Below are positions 36,322 through 44,544 of a DNA stretch of 57,768 nt, piece after piece. The notes under the pieces were generated by a model. It was given only the letters and a program-made list of their open reading frames with translations. It was not told where the DNA came from and searched no databases. A program made the translations under genes and the position numbers. Within the stretch, counting starts at the first letter, position 1. Every line of letters starts with the position of its first letter. This DNA is from Candidatus Mediterraneibacter faecipullorum (GTDB lineage Bacteria > Bacillota > Clostridia > Lachnospirales > Lachnospiraceae), in the NCBI GenBank assembly GCA_019119675.1, contig DWWO01000079.1:1-57768 (forward strand), given 5' to 3'.

Positions 36322-37026
36322 ATGCTGGAACAACTGAAGAAAGAAGTCTATGAGGCGAACATGCTTTTGCCCAAACACAACCTTGTGACATTTACATGGG
36401 GCAATGTGAGCGGGATAGACCGTGAGAGCGGACTGTTCGTGATCAAGCCGAGCGGCGTGGAGTATGACAAACTGACACCGGACGATATGGTCGTTGTTGA
36501 CCTCAACGGGAATAAAGTGGAGGGAAGATACAATCCTTCCTCAGATACACCGACTCATGTCGTGCTCTACAACCGTTTCCCGAAGATCGGGGGAGTCGTG
36601 CATACCCATTCGCCATGGGCCACAAGCTGGGCACAGGCGGGACGGGACATCCCCTGCTACGGAACCACACACGCAGACTATATATATGGTGAGATCCCCT
36701 GCGTGAGAAATCTTACGAAAGAGGAAATCGAGGAAGCGTACGAGAAGAATACAGGCGTGCTGATCGCAGACGAGTTTGAGCGTATGAAGAAAGATTATAT
36801 CGCGGTTCCTGCTGTACTCTGCAAGAATCACGGTGTGTTTACATGGGGAAAAGATGCACACGAGGCAGTGCACAATGCAGTTGTAGCAGAGGAAGTGGCC
36901 AAGATGGCGGCGCGCTGTGAGTTTATCAATCCGGATGTAAAGCCTGCGCCGAAGGAACTCCAGGATAAGCATTATTATAGAAAACATGGGGAAAATGCGT
37001 ATTACGGACAGCCTGGTGAAAAATAA
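36322..37026 (+). CDS. araD: L-ribulose-5-phosphate 4-epimerase
   Basis: The 234-residue class II aldolase-family enzyme converts L-ribulose 5-phosphate to D-xylulose 5-phosphate. Zinc-binding histidines sit in VHTHSPWAT and in the [10 protein letters not shown] stretch, with [10 protein letters not shown] between. AAAGGAGGAGAA precedes the ATG. It lies between araR and araA, as expected for arabinose breakdown. Confidence 0.95.
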   Translation: MLEQLKKEVYEANMLLPKHNLVTFTWGNVSGIDRESGLFVIKPSGVEYDKLTPDDMVVVDLNGNKVEGRYNPSSDTPTHVVLYNRFPKIGGVVHTHSPWATSWAQAGRDIPCYGTTHADYIYGEIPCVRNLTKEEIEEAYEKNTGVLIADEFERMKKDYIAVPAVLCKNHGVFTWGKDAHEAVHNAVVAEEVAKMAARCEFINPDVKPAPKELQDKHYYRKHGENAYYGQPGEK

Positions 37027-37053
37027 AATGTTCAAAATAAGGAGGTAACAAAG

Positions 37054-38553
37054 ATGTTAAAAAGAAAAGAGTACAAGTTCTGGTTCTGCACAGGTTCACA
37101 GGATCTTTACGGAGACGAGTGTCTTGCCCATGTGGCAGAGCATTCACGTATTATCGTGGAAAAACTCAATGAGTCGGGAAATCTTCCATACGAAGTGGTC
37201 TTAAAGCCGACACTGATCACAAATGAACTGATCCGTAAGACATTTAACGAGGCAAATATGGACGAGACATGTGCGGGCGTCATCACCTGGATGCACACAT
37301 TCTCACCGGCGAAATCATGGATTCTCGGTCTTCAGGAGTACAGAAAACCGCTTCTCCACCTTCACACGCAGTTTAACCGTGAAATCCCATATGATACCAT
37401 CGACATGGATTTCATGAACGAGAACCAGTCTGCCCACGGCGGCCGTGAGTACGGACATATCTTCACCCGTATGGGCATTGAGCGTAAGGTGATCGTCGGA
37501 TACTGGGCTGACGAAGATGTACAGAAGAAGATCGGCTCCTGGATGCGCACGGCTGTAGGCGTGATCGAGAGCAGCCATGTGCGTGTCATGAGAGTAGCTG
37601 ACAATATGAGAAATGTTGCAGTCACAGACGGTGATAAGGTGGAGGCACAGATCAAATTCGGCTGGGAAGTAGATGCTTATCCGGTCAATGAGATCGCAGA
37701 GGCTGTAGAGGCAGTGTCCGGGAGTGATGTAAAAGCACTGACAGATGAATATTATGATACATATGATATCCTGCTCGAAGGAAGAGACCCGGAAGAGTTC
37801 CGCCGCCATGTTGCCGTACAGGCACAGATCGAACTCGGATTCGAGCGGTTCCTCGAGGAGAAAAACTATCAGGCCATCGTTACACATTTCGGTGATCTTG
37901 GAAGCCTGAAACAGCTTCCGGGACTTGCGATCCAGAGACTGATGCAGAAGGGCTACGGCTTTGGAGCAGAGGGCGACTGGAAGACAGCGGCTATGGTGCG
38001 TATCATGAAGATCATGACAGAGGGCATGAAAGACGCGAAGGGTACTTCATTTATGGAAGACTATACATACAATCTGGTCGCGGGCAAAGAAGGAATCCTT
38101 CAGGCGCATATGCTGGAAGTTTGTCCGACGATTTCTGACGGTCCGGTCAGCATTAAAGTACAGCCGTTGTCTATGGGTGACAGAGAAGATCCGGCAAGAC
38201 TGGTGTTCACGGCAAAGACAGGTCCGGCTGTGGCAACGTCCCTGATCGATCTCGGTGATCGTTTCCGCCTGATCATCAATGATGTGAACTGCAAGAAGAC
38301 AGAGAAGCCGATGCCGAAACTTCCGGTCGCGACAGCATTCTGGACACCGGAGCCGAACCTGCAGACGGGTGCGGAAGCGTGGATTCTCTGCGGCGGGGCG
38401 CACCACACAGCGTTCTCCTATGACCTGACAAGTGAGCAGATGGGAGACTGGGCGGCAGCCATGGGCATCGAGGCGGTTTACATTGACAAGGATACGACGA
38501 TCCGCAATCTCAAAAATGAACTGAGATGGAACGATATCGCATACAGAAAATAG
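37054..38553 (+). CDS. araA: L-arabinose isomerase
   Basis: The 499-residue enzyme interconverts L-arabinose and L-ribulose with a divalent metal. The family blocks KGTSFMEDYTYN, AHMLEVCPT and GGAHHTAFSYD carry the metal-binding Glu and His residues. ATAAGGAGGTAAC lies before the ATG. Length and N-terminus agree with bacterial AraA. Confidence 0.96.
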   Translation: MLKRKEYKFWFCTGSQDLYGDECLAHVAEHSRIIVEKLNESGNLPYEVVLKPTLITNELIRKTFNEANMDETCAGVITWMHTFSPAKSWILGLQEYRKPLLHLHTQFNREIPYDTIDMDFMNENQSAHGGREYGHIFTRMGIERKVIVGYWADEDVQKKIGSWMRTAVGVIESSHVRVMRVADNMRNVAVTDGDKVEAQIKFGWEVDAYPVNEIAEAVEAVSGSDVKALTDEYYDTYDILLEGRDPEEFRRHVAVQAQIELGFERFLEEKNYQAIVTHFGDLGSLKQLPGLAIQRLMQKGYGFGAEGDWKTAAMVRIMKIMTEGMKDAKGTSFMEDYTYNLVAGKEGILQAHMLEVCPTISDGPVSIKVQPLSMGDREDPARLVFTAKTGPAVATSLIDLGDRFRLIINDVNCKKTEKPMPKLPVATAFWTPEPNLQTGAEAWILCGGAHHTAFSYDLTSEQMGDWAAAMGIEAVYIDKDTTIRNLKNELRWNDIAYRK

Positions 38554-38564
38554 CGATCTATTCA

Positions 38565-38593
38565 TTGAAAACTTGCCCCCGCACCTGTATAAT
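38565..38593 (+). promoter_or_regulatory. Sigma-A promoter for diaminopimelate dehydrogenase
   Basis: TTGAAA (38565-38570) and TATAAT (38588-38593) are spaced 17 bp in the araA-ddh gap, so ddh can be transcribed independently of arabinose. Confidence 0.85.
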
Positions 38594-38637
38594 AACAGCA
38601 GAGTATTAAAATAAAACAACAGAAAAGGAGCAGGTAA

Positions 38638-39624
38638 ATGAGTATCAGAATAGGCATTTTAGGCTATGGAAATCTTGGACGTGGGATTGAGTGTGCCATA
38701 AAACAGAATCCGGACATGGAGCTTGCTGCAGTATTTACCCGGAGAAATCCTTCCGATGTAGCAATATTGACAGACGGAGTACCGGTATGCAGAGCAGATG
38801 AAGCCGGAGAATGGAAAGATAAAATTGATGTGCTGATCCTTTGTGGCGGCAGTGCCACGGATCTTCCGAAACAGACACCGGAGTATGCGCGTATGTTCAA
38901 TGTTATTGACAGTTTTGACACCCACGCAAAGATTCCGGAGCATTATGCGAATGTAGACGCGGCTGCGAAAGAAGCAGGTAAGATCGGCATTATTTCTGTG
39001 GGCTGGGATCCGGGAATGTTCTCTCTCAACAGGCTGTATGCAAACGCCATCCTTCCGGACGGGAAAGACTATACATTCTGGGGAAAGGGCGTGAGCCAGG
39101 GGCATTCCGATGCCGTCCGCAGGATCGAGGGAGTCAAAGATGCGAAGCAGTATACGATCCCTGTAGATGCAGCGCTTGAGGCTGTCAGAAATGGCGAAAA
39201 TCCTGACCTTACGACAAGGCAGAAACACACGAGGGAGTGTTTCGTTGTCCTTGAAGAAGGAGCAGATGCAGCGAAAGTCGAGGAAGAGATCAAGACTATG
39301 CCGAACTATTTCTCGGATTATGATACGACCGTACATTTTATCAGTGAAGAAGAGTTAAAGAGAGACCACAGCGGTATTCCTCACGGCGGATTCGTTTTAA
39401 GGAGCGGAAAGACAGGATGGAACGGTGAGAACAGCCACCTGATCGAATATAGCCTGAAACTGGATTCTAACCCGGAGTTTACATCTTCGGTCCTGATCGC
39501 CTATGCCCGTGCGGCATACCGGTTATCGCAGGAAGGCCAGAGCGGATGCAGGACAGTCTTTGATATCGCGCCCGCATATTTAAGCGCGAAGAGTGGAGAA
39601 GAACTGCGTAAGACAATGCTGTAG
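38638..39624 (+). CDS. ddh: meso-Diaminopimelate D-dehydrogenase
   Basis: The 328-residue NADPH-dependent enzyme makes meso-diaminopimelate directly from tetrahydrodipicolinate, bypassing the acylase steps of lysine and peptidoglycan synthesis. It has the N-terminal Rossmann loop GYGNLGRG, the SVGWDPGMFSL stretch and PHGGFVLRSG, typical of Ddh. AAAGGAGCAGG precedes the ATG. It sits between araA and the sugar kinase but has its own promoter and is followed by a hairpin, so the location is probably an insertion in the arabinose locus. Confidence 0.93.
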   Translation: MSIRIGILGYGNLGRGIECAIKQNPDMELAAVFTRRNPSDVAILTDGVPVCRADEAGEWKDKIDVLILCGGSATDLPKQTPEYARMFNVIDSFDTHAKIPEHYANVDAAAKEAGKIGIISVGWDPGMFSLNRLYANAILPDGKDYTFWGKGVSQGHSDAVRRIEGVKDAKQYTIPVDAALEAVRNGENPDLTTRQKHTRECFVVLEEGADAAKVEEEIKTMPNYFSDYDTTVHFISEEELKRDHSGIPHGGFVLRSGKTGWNGENSHLIEYSLKLDSNPEFTSSVLIAYARAAYRLSQEGQSGCRTVFDIAPAYLSAKSGEELRKTML

Positions 39625-39632
39625 GACACAGG

Positions 39633-39662
39633 TCAGCAGGCGCGTGAAAGAGCGCCTGCTGA
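39633..39662 (+). terminator. Hairpin between ddh and the FGGY kinase
   Basis: TCAGCAGGCGC (39633-39643) pairs with GCGCCTGCTGA (39652-39662). No T-run follows, so it may be a weak terminator or a processing stem. Confidence 0.5.
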
Positions 39663-39704
39663 TTGCTATACAAAATAATAAACAATAAAAGGAGGAGTGC
39701 GCAA

Positions 39705-41309
39705 ATGCGAAGCAAAGAAGAGATCAGAGAGATGATAAGCGCCGGACAGGCGGTGCTCGGAATCGAGCTGGGATCAACAAGGATCAAGGCAGTGCTCATC
39801 GATGTGGACAAATCACCTGTCGCTTCCGGTAGCTATGACTGGGAGAATCAGTATGTGGACCACATCTGGACGTATGACATTGATGAAGTGTGGAAAGGAC
39901 TTCAGGGCAGCTATCAGGATCTTGTGAAAAATGTCCGGGAGGAATACGGAGTCACTATTACCAATCTGGCGGCGGCCGGAGTCAGTGCAATGATGCACGG
40001 CTATCTGGCATTTGATGAGAACGATGAGCTTCTTGTGCCGTTCCGCACATGGAGAAATACAATTACGGGAGAGGCGTCGGAGAAGCTGTCCGAACTTTTC
40101 GCATATCATATCCCGCAGCGCTGGAGCATCGCTCATCTGTATCAGGCAATCTTAAACGGCGAAGAACATGTCAGCAAAGTCCGTTTCTTTACCACACTTG
40201 CCGGATACATCCACTGGCAGCTGACCGGACAGAAAGTGATCGGAAGCGGCGATGCAGCAGGTATGTTCCCGATCAATATCGAGGCAAAAGATTACGACAG
40301 CAGGATGCTGGATCAGTTTGACGAGCTGGTGGCAGACAAGGGCTTCCCGTGGAAGATCCGCGAGCTTCTTCCGAAAGTACTCCTTGCAGGCGAAGATGCA
40401 GGAAGCCTGACAGCAGAGGGCGCCAAGCTCCTTGATCCCTCCGGAAATCTGGCAGCAGGCATCCCGATGTGTCCGCCTGAGGGAGATGCAGGGACCGGAA
40501 TGACAGCTACAAACAGCGTTGCTGTAAGAACAGGGAATGTATCTGCCGGAACAAGTGTATTTGCCATGGCAGTCCTTGAGAAAGACCTGACAAAACCGTA
40601 TGAGGAGATCGACCTTGTGACAACACCTGCCGGGGATCTGGTGGCTATGGTCCATTGCAACAACTGCACATCCGACCTGAATGCATGGGTGGGACTGTTC
40701 AAAGAATTTGCAGAAAGCTTCGGCATCGATGTGGATATGAACAAACTGTTCGGAACCCTTTATAATAAAGCCCTTGAGGGCGACGCTGACTGCGGCGGCC
40801 TGCTCGCATACAATTATTTCTCGGGCGAGCATATCACAGGATTTGACGAGGGACGTCCCCTCTTTGTGCGCTCCCCTGAGAGCAAATTCAATCTGGCAAA
40901 CTTTATGAGAGTGAATCTGTACACATCCCTCGGCGCCCTGAAAACAGGAATGGATATCCTGCTCAAGAAAGAGGATGTGAAACTTGACCGCATGATGGGA
41001 CATGGCGGCCTGTTCAAGACAAAAGGCGTAGGCCAGAGGATTCTTGCCGGAGCGATCGATACTCCTGTATATGTTATGGAGACAGCAGGAGAAGGCGGTG
41101 CATGGGGAATCGCACTGCTGGCAGATTATCTTGTACGCAAGGAAGACGGCGAGAGCCTGACCGACTACCTCAACAACAAAGTATTCCACGATGCAGAAGG
41201 CTCCGGAATGGATCCGGTGCCGGAAGATGTGGAAGGATATGAGAAGTTCATGGAGAGGTATACAAAAGGACTGGCGATCGAAAGAGCAGCAGTGGATGCC
41301 GGAATCTAG
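39705..41309 (+). CDS. FGGY sugar kinase, probable L-ribulokinase (AraK type)
   Basis: The 534-residue FGGY kinase has the N-terminal phosphate loop [15 protein letters not shown] and the C-terminal MGHGGLFKT block. By similarity it looks like the xylulokinase-labelled kinases of Clostridia. Because the locus holds araA and araD but no other ribulokinase, it most likely phosphorylates L-ribulose; a non-classical ribulokinase (AraK) of this sort is known in Clostridium acetobutylicum. The frame opens at 39663, but AAAGGAGGAG before the ATG at 39705 fixes the start. A D-xylulokinase role is the alternative. Confidence 0.8.
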   Translation: MRSKEEIREMISAGQAVLGIELGSTRIKAVLIDVDKSPVASGSYDWENQYVDHIWTYDIDEVWKGLQGSYQDLVKNVREEYGVTITNLAAAGVSAMMHGYLAFDENDELLVPFRTWRNTITGEASEKLSELFAYHIPQRWSIAHLYQAILNGEEHVSKVRFFTTLAGYIHWQLTGQKVIGSGDAAGMFPINIEAKDYDSRMLDQFDELVADKGFPWKIRELLPKVLLAGEDAGSLTAEGAKLLDPSGNLAAGIPMCPPEGDAGTGMTATNSVAVRTGNVSAGTSVFAMAVLEKDLTKPYEEIDLVTTPAGDLVAMVHCNNCTSDLNAWVGLFKEFAESFGIDVDMNKLFGTLYNKALEGDADCGGLLAYNYFSGEHITGFDEGRPLFVRSPESKFNLANFMRVNLYTSLGALKTGMDILLKKEDVKLDRMMGHGGLFKTKGVGQRILAGAIDTPVYVMETAGEGGAWGIALLADYLVRKEDGESLTDYLNNKVFHDAEGSGMDPVPEDVEGYEKFMERYTKGLAIERAAVDAGI

Positions 41310-41625
41310 ATTCTGTATTTGCCGGACCGAATGCCGCTCCGTAATTCGAAAAAACTAAAGGATCAGAAAGCTGATTAAAACCAAAGCCTGAAAATGAAGA
41401 ACTCGGCTTCGCCTCATCTCCCCTCCGTTTTCTGCTTCATCGGAACCGGCAGTCATTCCAACAACAAAACTGAAAATTATAGAAACTGGTTGAAATAGGG
41501 AACGTAGTCGATAAAGTCCATCCCTTCGACCAGTTTTTCTGTAAATTCTGTGATTGTCGGGGAGATACTTCTGATTGGATGAACGCAGAAAAATCAAACG
41601 GATACAGCCAGTCTTGAGGAAACTT

Positions 41626-41834
41626 TCGTGTATGGCGGGAGAATGAGGCCGGTGACTGTGAAAGGATGTTAGTCAAAGTTAAAATCCGTGATACAGCGTT
41701 GATCAATAAAATGAATATGTCTGAGCGCATGCGAGTTTATTCATTTTATTGATTGCTTTTAGCTGTAGCACGGATTTGTTACTTTGTCTTACGTCCTGTA
41801 ACCGGAGCCGGAATCATTCTCCCGCCATATACGA
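41626..41834. repeat. Large imperfect palindrome (about 105-bp arms)
   Basis: The left arm (41626 to about 41725) and the right arm (about 41730 to 41834) are reverse complements with mismatches and small gaps. Matching pieces include TATGGCGGGAGAATGA with its inverse at 41812-41828, AATCCGTG-TACAGC (41683-41697) with its inverse near 41763, and ATCAATAAAATGAATA (41702-41717) with TATTCATTTTATTGAT (41739-41754). It fills part of the 602-bp gap between the kinase and aroA. The rest of the gap (41310-41625) holds no gene I can support; a short minus-strand run ending in IDYVPYFNQFL at about 41480 might be a remnant. Confidence 0.6.
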
Positions 41835-41911
41835 ATACGTTATCATGACACACTGTATCCGATTGATTTTCGTACGATTTATCATAAGATGTCTCTCCGG
41901 CAAACATGAAT

Positions 41912-43201
41912 TTACAGCAACTCCTCAAAGGTATCATAGAACGTCGGATACGACACATCCACACATTTGCTGTCCAGTATCTTCGTATTTCCCTCAGCCA
42001 CCAGAGCCGCGATGCTGAATGCCATTGCGATGCGGTGGTCGAGCAGTGTATGGATAGACGCGCCTTTGAGCTTCCCGCCGGTAATGATCATGCCGTCTGA
42101 GGTCGGTGTCACATTACATCCCATTGCTTTCAGGTTGTCGCAGACGGTCTCGATCCGGTCTGTCTCTTTCACTTTCAACTCAGCTGCATCTTTGATGATA
42201 GTCGTACCTTCTGCGACGGCTGCCATGACAGCGATGACCGGGATTTCGTCGATGAGCGTCGGGATAATATCGCCCTGGATCGTGATGCCATGGAGTCTGC
42301 TCGTGCGGACAAGGATATCGGCGATCTTTTCTCCCCCTTCGATACGCTCGTTGAGAAGAGTGATGTCCCCTCCCATATCTTCGCATACTTTCAGGATACC
42401 GGCGCGGGTCGGGTTGATACCCACACTTTCAATGAGGATCTCGGAATCCGGTACGATCAGCCCTGCCGCAATGAAGTATGCGGCGGAAGAAATGTCACCG
42501 GGAACAGTGATCTTCTGGCCGTAAAGCTCCTTGCAGGGAGTGATGAAAGCGGTTGCCTTTGTGCTTCCCAACTCATGTGTGGAGCGGATATCTGCACCGA
42601 ATTCTTTCAACATCAGTTCAGTATGGTTCCTGGAAAGGGATGGTTCGGTAACGGAAGTCTCCCCGTCTGCGTACAGTCCGGCGAGCAGGATGCAGGATTT
42701 TACCTGGGCAGATGCAACAGGTGAGTCGTAATGGATACCGTGAAGACTTCCCGGGGTAATGTACAGAGGCGCACATCCGTTTCTCAGGATGCTAGATATA
42801 TTTGCTCCCATCCGGGTCAGAGGATCGATGATGCGCTTCATAGGACGTGAATTCAGTGATTCATCTCCGGATAATTTCGATTCAAAAGGCTGTCCGGCAA
42901 GGATACCGGACAGAAGCCGGGTGGTAGTGCCGCTGTTTCCCACATCCAGGATATCTGTCGGTGCAGACAGACCTCGGAGTCCTTTGCCGTGTACAAGGAT
43001 AGTGGAATCTTTCTCCTCTATCCCGATGCCAAGTGTGCGGAAACAGCGGATTGTTGCAAGACAGTCCGCGCCCTCTAAGAAATTGTGTATCTCTGTTGTC
43101 CCTTTGGCAATAGATCCGAACATCACACACCGGTGCGAGATGGATTTATCTCCGGGCACGGAAATCTTTCCTTTTAATCCCGTAATGCTGCATAATTCCA
43201 T
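41912..43201 (-). CDS. aroA: 3-Phosphoshikimate 1-carboxyvinyltransferase (EPSP synthase)
   Basis: The 429-residue enzyme condenses shikimate 3-phosphate with phosphoenolpyruvate. It has PGDKSISHR near the N-terminus, GNSGTTTRLL, GDESLNSRPM and the late KVKETDR with DHRIAMAF. LNSRPM differs slightly from the common LRxRPM. AAAGGATAAATC precedes the ATG. It follows tyrA on the same strand with a 17-bp gap, forming an aromatic amino acid unit. Confidence 0.96.
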   Translation of the reverse strand: MELCSITGLKGKISVPGDKSISHRCVMFGSIAKGTTEIHNFLEGADCLATIRCFRTLGIGIEEKDSTILVHGKGLRGLSAPTDILDVGNSGTTTRLLSGILAGQPFESKLSGDESLNSRPMKRIIDPLTRMGANISSILRNGCAPLYITPGSLHGIHYDSPVASAQVKSCILLAGLYADGETSVTEPSLSRNHTELMLKEFGADIRSTHELGSTKATAFITPCKELYGQKITVPGDISSAAYFIAAGLIVPDSEILIESVGINPTRAGILKVCEDMGGDITLLNERIEGGEKIADILVRTSRLHGITIQGDIIPTLIDEIPVIAVMAAVAEGTTIIKDAAELKVKETDRIETVCDNLKAMGCNVTPTSDGMIITGGKLKGASIHTLLDHRIAMAFSIAALVAEGNTKILDSKCVDVSYPTFYDTFEELL

Positions 43202-43218
43202 ATGATTTATCCTTTCTG

Positions 43219-44316
43219 TCAGGTTTCATAGACAATATAATGATATTTCTGTAAAAGGCGGGCTGCTTTGGCGGAAGAAGCCTCGTCGTAAAATTCGATC
43301 TTAAGTGCACCTTCTTCAAATTCCCTGTTGTGCACAATGCCGATATTTTTAATATTGATATTGTTGGTGGCAAGTATGGTTGCGATCGTCGCAATTCCGC
43401 CGGCCTCATCGATGATATCGCAGTAGAAGGCAAACTGCTTTTTGATCGGTCCTGCAGAGCTGTTCGGCATGGAATTCCTGTAGTCTCTGGAGGTCTCAAA
43501 CAGCGAGTAAAGTCCGGTTTCATTTCCGTTGTCCACCATTGCCTTTGCGTGTTCAAGTACATCGATATATCCACCCAGGATACTGGAGATGTTTGAACGG
43601 TTTTTCAGGCAGATCTGCTGCCACATAACCGGAGAAGAGGATGCGATCCTGGTGATGTCCTTGAATCCGCCTGCCGCCAGCGCTTTCATCAGTTCATCTT
43701 TTGTGTCGGTGTCACGCACATAGTTTACAAGTGTTGATGCAATGATATGCGGCAGATGGCTGATCGTTCCGGTAATATGATCATGTTCCTGATAATCCAG
43801 CGTGATCGGGATTGCTTTCAGTGAAGCGATGAGATCCCGGTAAGCAGCTGTCTTTTCTTCGGATACTTTTTGTGTGGGTGTCAGGATATAATAGGCATTT
43901 TCGATAAGATGTGCCTTGGAGTTGGCAAATCCGCTTTTTTCAGAGCCTGCCATCGGATGTCCTCCGATAAAGTTTTCTTCCATACCCAGAGCCGTGATCT
44001 CTTCGTGAATGGAAGTTTTTACGCTTCCTACATCTGTTAAGATACAGTCAGGATTTATAAGATCCTTTAATTGTGACAGATAGGCTGTATTGCACGACAC
44101 AGGTGCGCACAGAAAAATGTAGCTGCAGTCTCTGAAATTGTCATCGATCGAAGAACATGCGGTATGTATGATATCGTCCTGAACAGCAAGAGCCAGTGTC
44201 TCCCTGTTCTTATCGAATGCGATGATCTCGTAGTCAGGGTAATATTTCCGCAAGGCTTTGGCAACAGAGCCGCCGATCAGCCCGAGTCCGATAAATCCGA
44301 TTTTGGTAGAAGCCAT
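43219..44316 (-). CDS. tyrA: Prephenate dehydrogenase with C-terminal ACT domain
   Basis: The 365-residue protein has an NAD-binding loop (GFIGLGLIGGS) at residues 6-16, GGHPMAGSE in the catalytic domain and a C-terminal ACT domain from about residue 295 (IIDEAGGIATIATILA, NINIKNIGI). It converts prephenate to 4-hydroxyphenylpyruvate, with ACT probably sensing tyrosine. The start at 44316 gives MASTKIGF behind AAAGGAA; the frame runs further to 44376 without a ribosome binding site. Confidence 0.93.
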   Translation of the reverse strand: MASTKIGFIGLGLIGGSVAKALRKYYPDYEIIAFDKNRETLALAVQDDIIHTACSSIDDNFRDCSYIFLCAPVSCNTAYLSQLKDLINPDCILTDVGSVKTSIHEEITALGMEENFIGGHPMAGSEKSGFANSKAHLIENAYYILTPTQKVSEEKTAAYRDLIASLKAIPITLDYQEHDHITGTISHLPHIIASTLVNYVRDTDTKDELMKALAAGGFKDITRIASSSPVMWQQICLKNRSNISSILGGYIDVLEHAKAMVDNGNETGLYSLFETSRDYRNSMPNSSAGPIKKQFAFYCDIIDEAGGIATIATILATNNINIKNIGIVHNREFEEGALKIEFYDEASSAKAARLLQKYHYIVYET

Positions 44317-44382
44317 GATAAGCTGTATTCCTTTCATAAATAGTAGTGGGGAGTAAAGAGACGGTCCCACGTTCACAGAGAT

Positions 44383-44411
44383 ATCTTAGCACTTTACATC
44401 GTAAAAGTAAA
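44383..44411 (-). promoter_or_regulatory. Possible tyrA-aroA promoter
   Basis: On the minus strand TTTACT (44411-44406) and TAAGAT (44388-44383) are spaced 17 bp. Each hexamer matches the sigma-A consensus in four positions. Confidence 0.4.
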
Positions 44412-44446
44412 CGATAAATAATATATGTGAAAAATGAATAAAATAG

Positions 44447-44475
44447 TTGTAATCAGAGCGTAATTTTAGTACAAT
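44447..44475 (+). promoter_or_regulatory. Promoter for the EF-G paralogue
   Basis: TTGTAA (44447-44452) and TACAAT (44470-44475) are spaced 17 bp and lie about 70 bp before the start codon. Confidence 0.65.
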
Positions 44476-44544
44476 ATATCCATGATGTGCCTGCGTAAAT
44501 GAAAATATAGCGGGCAGAATAACTACATACAAGGAGGCAGCAGC

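Noticed and set aside
40152..41189. 345-codon minus-strand frame opposite the FGGY kinase
   Set aside because: No recognisable domain, no ribosome binding site, and complete overlap with a clear gene.
41444..41600. Short minus-strand run ending in IDYVPYFNQFL as a gene
   Set aside because: It looks somewhat coding but is open for fewer than 40 codons with no family match; at best a remnant.
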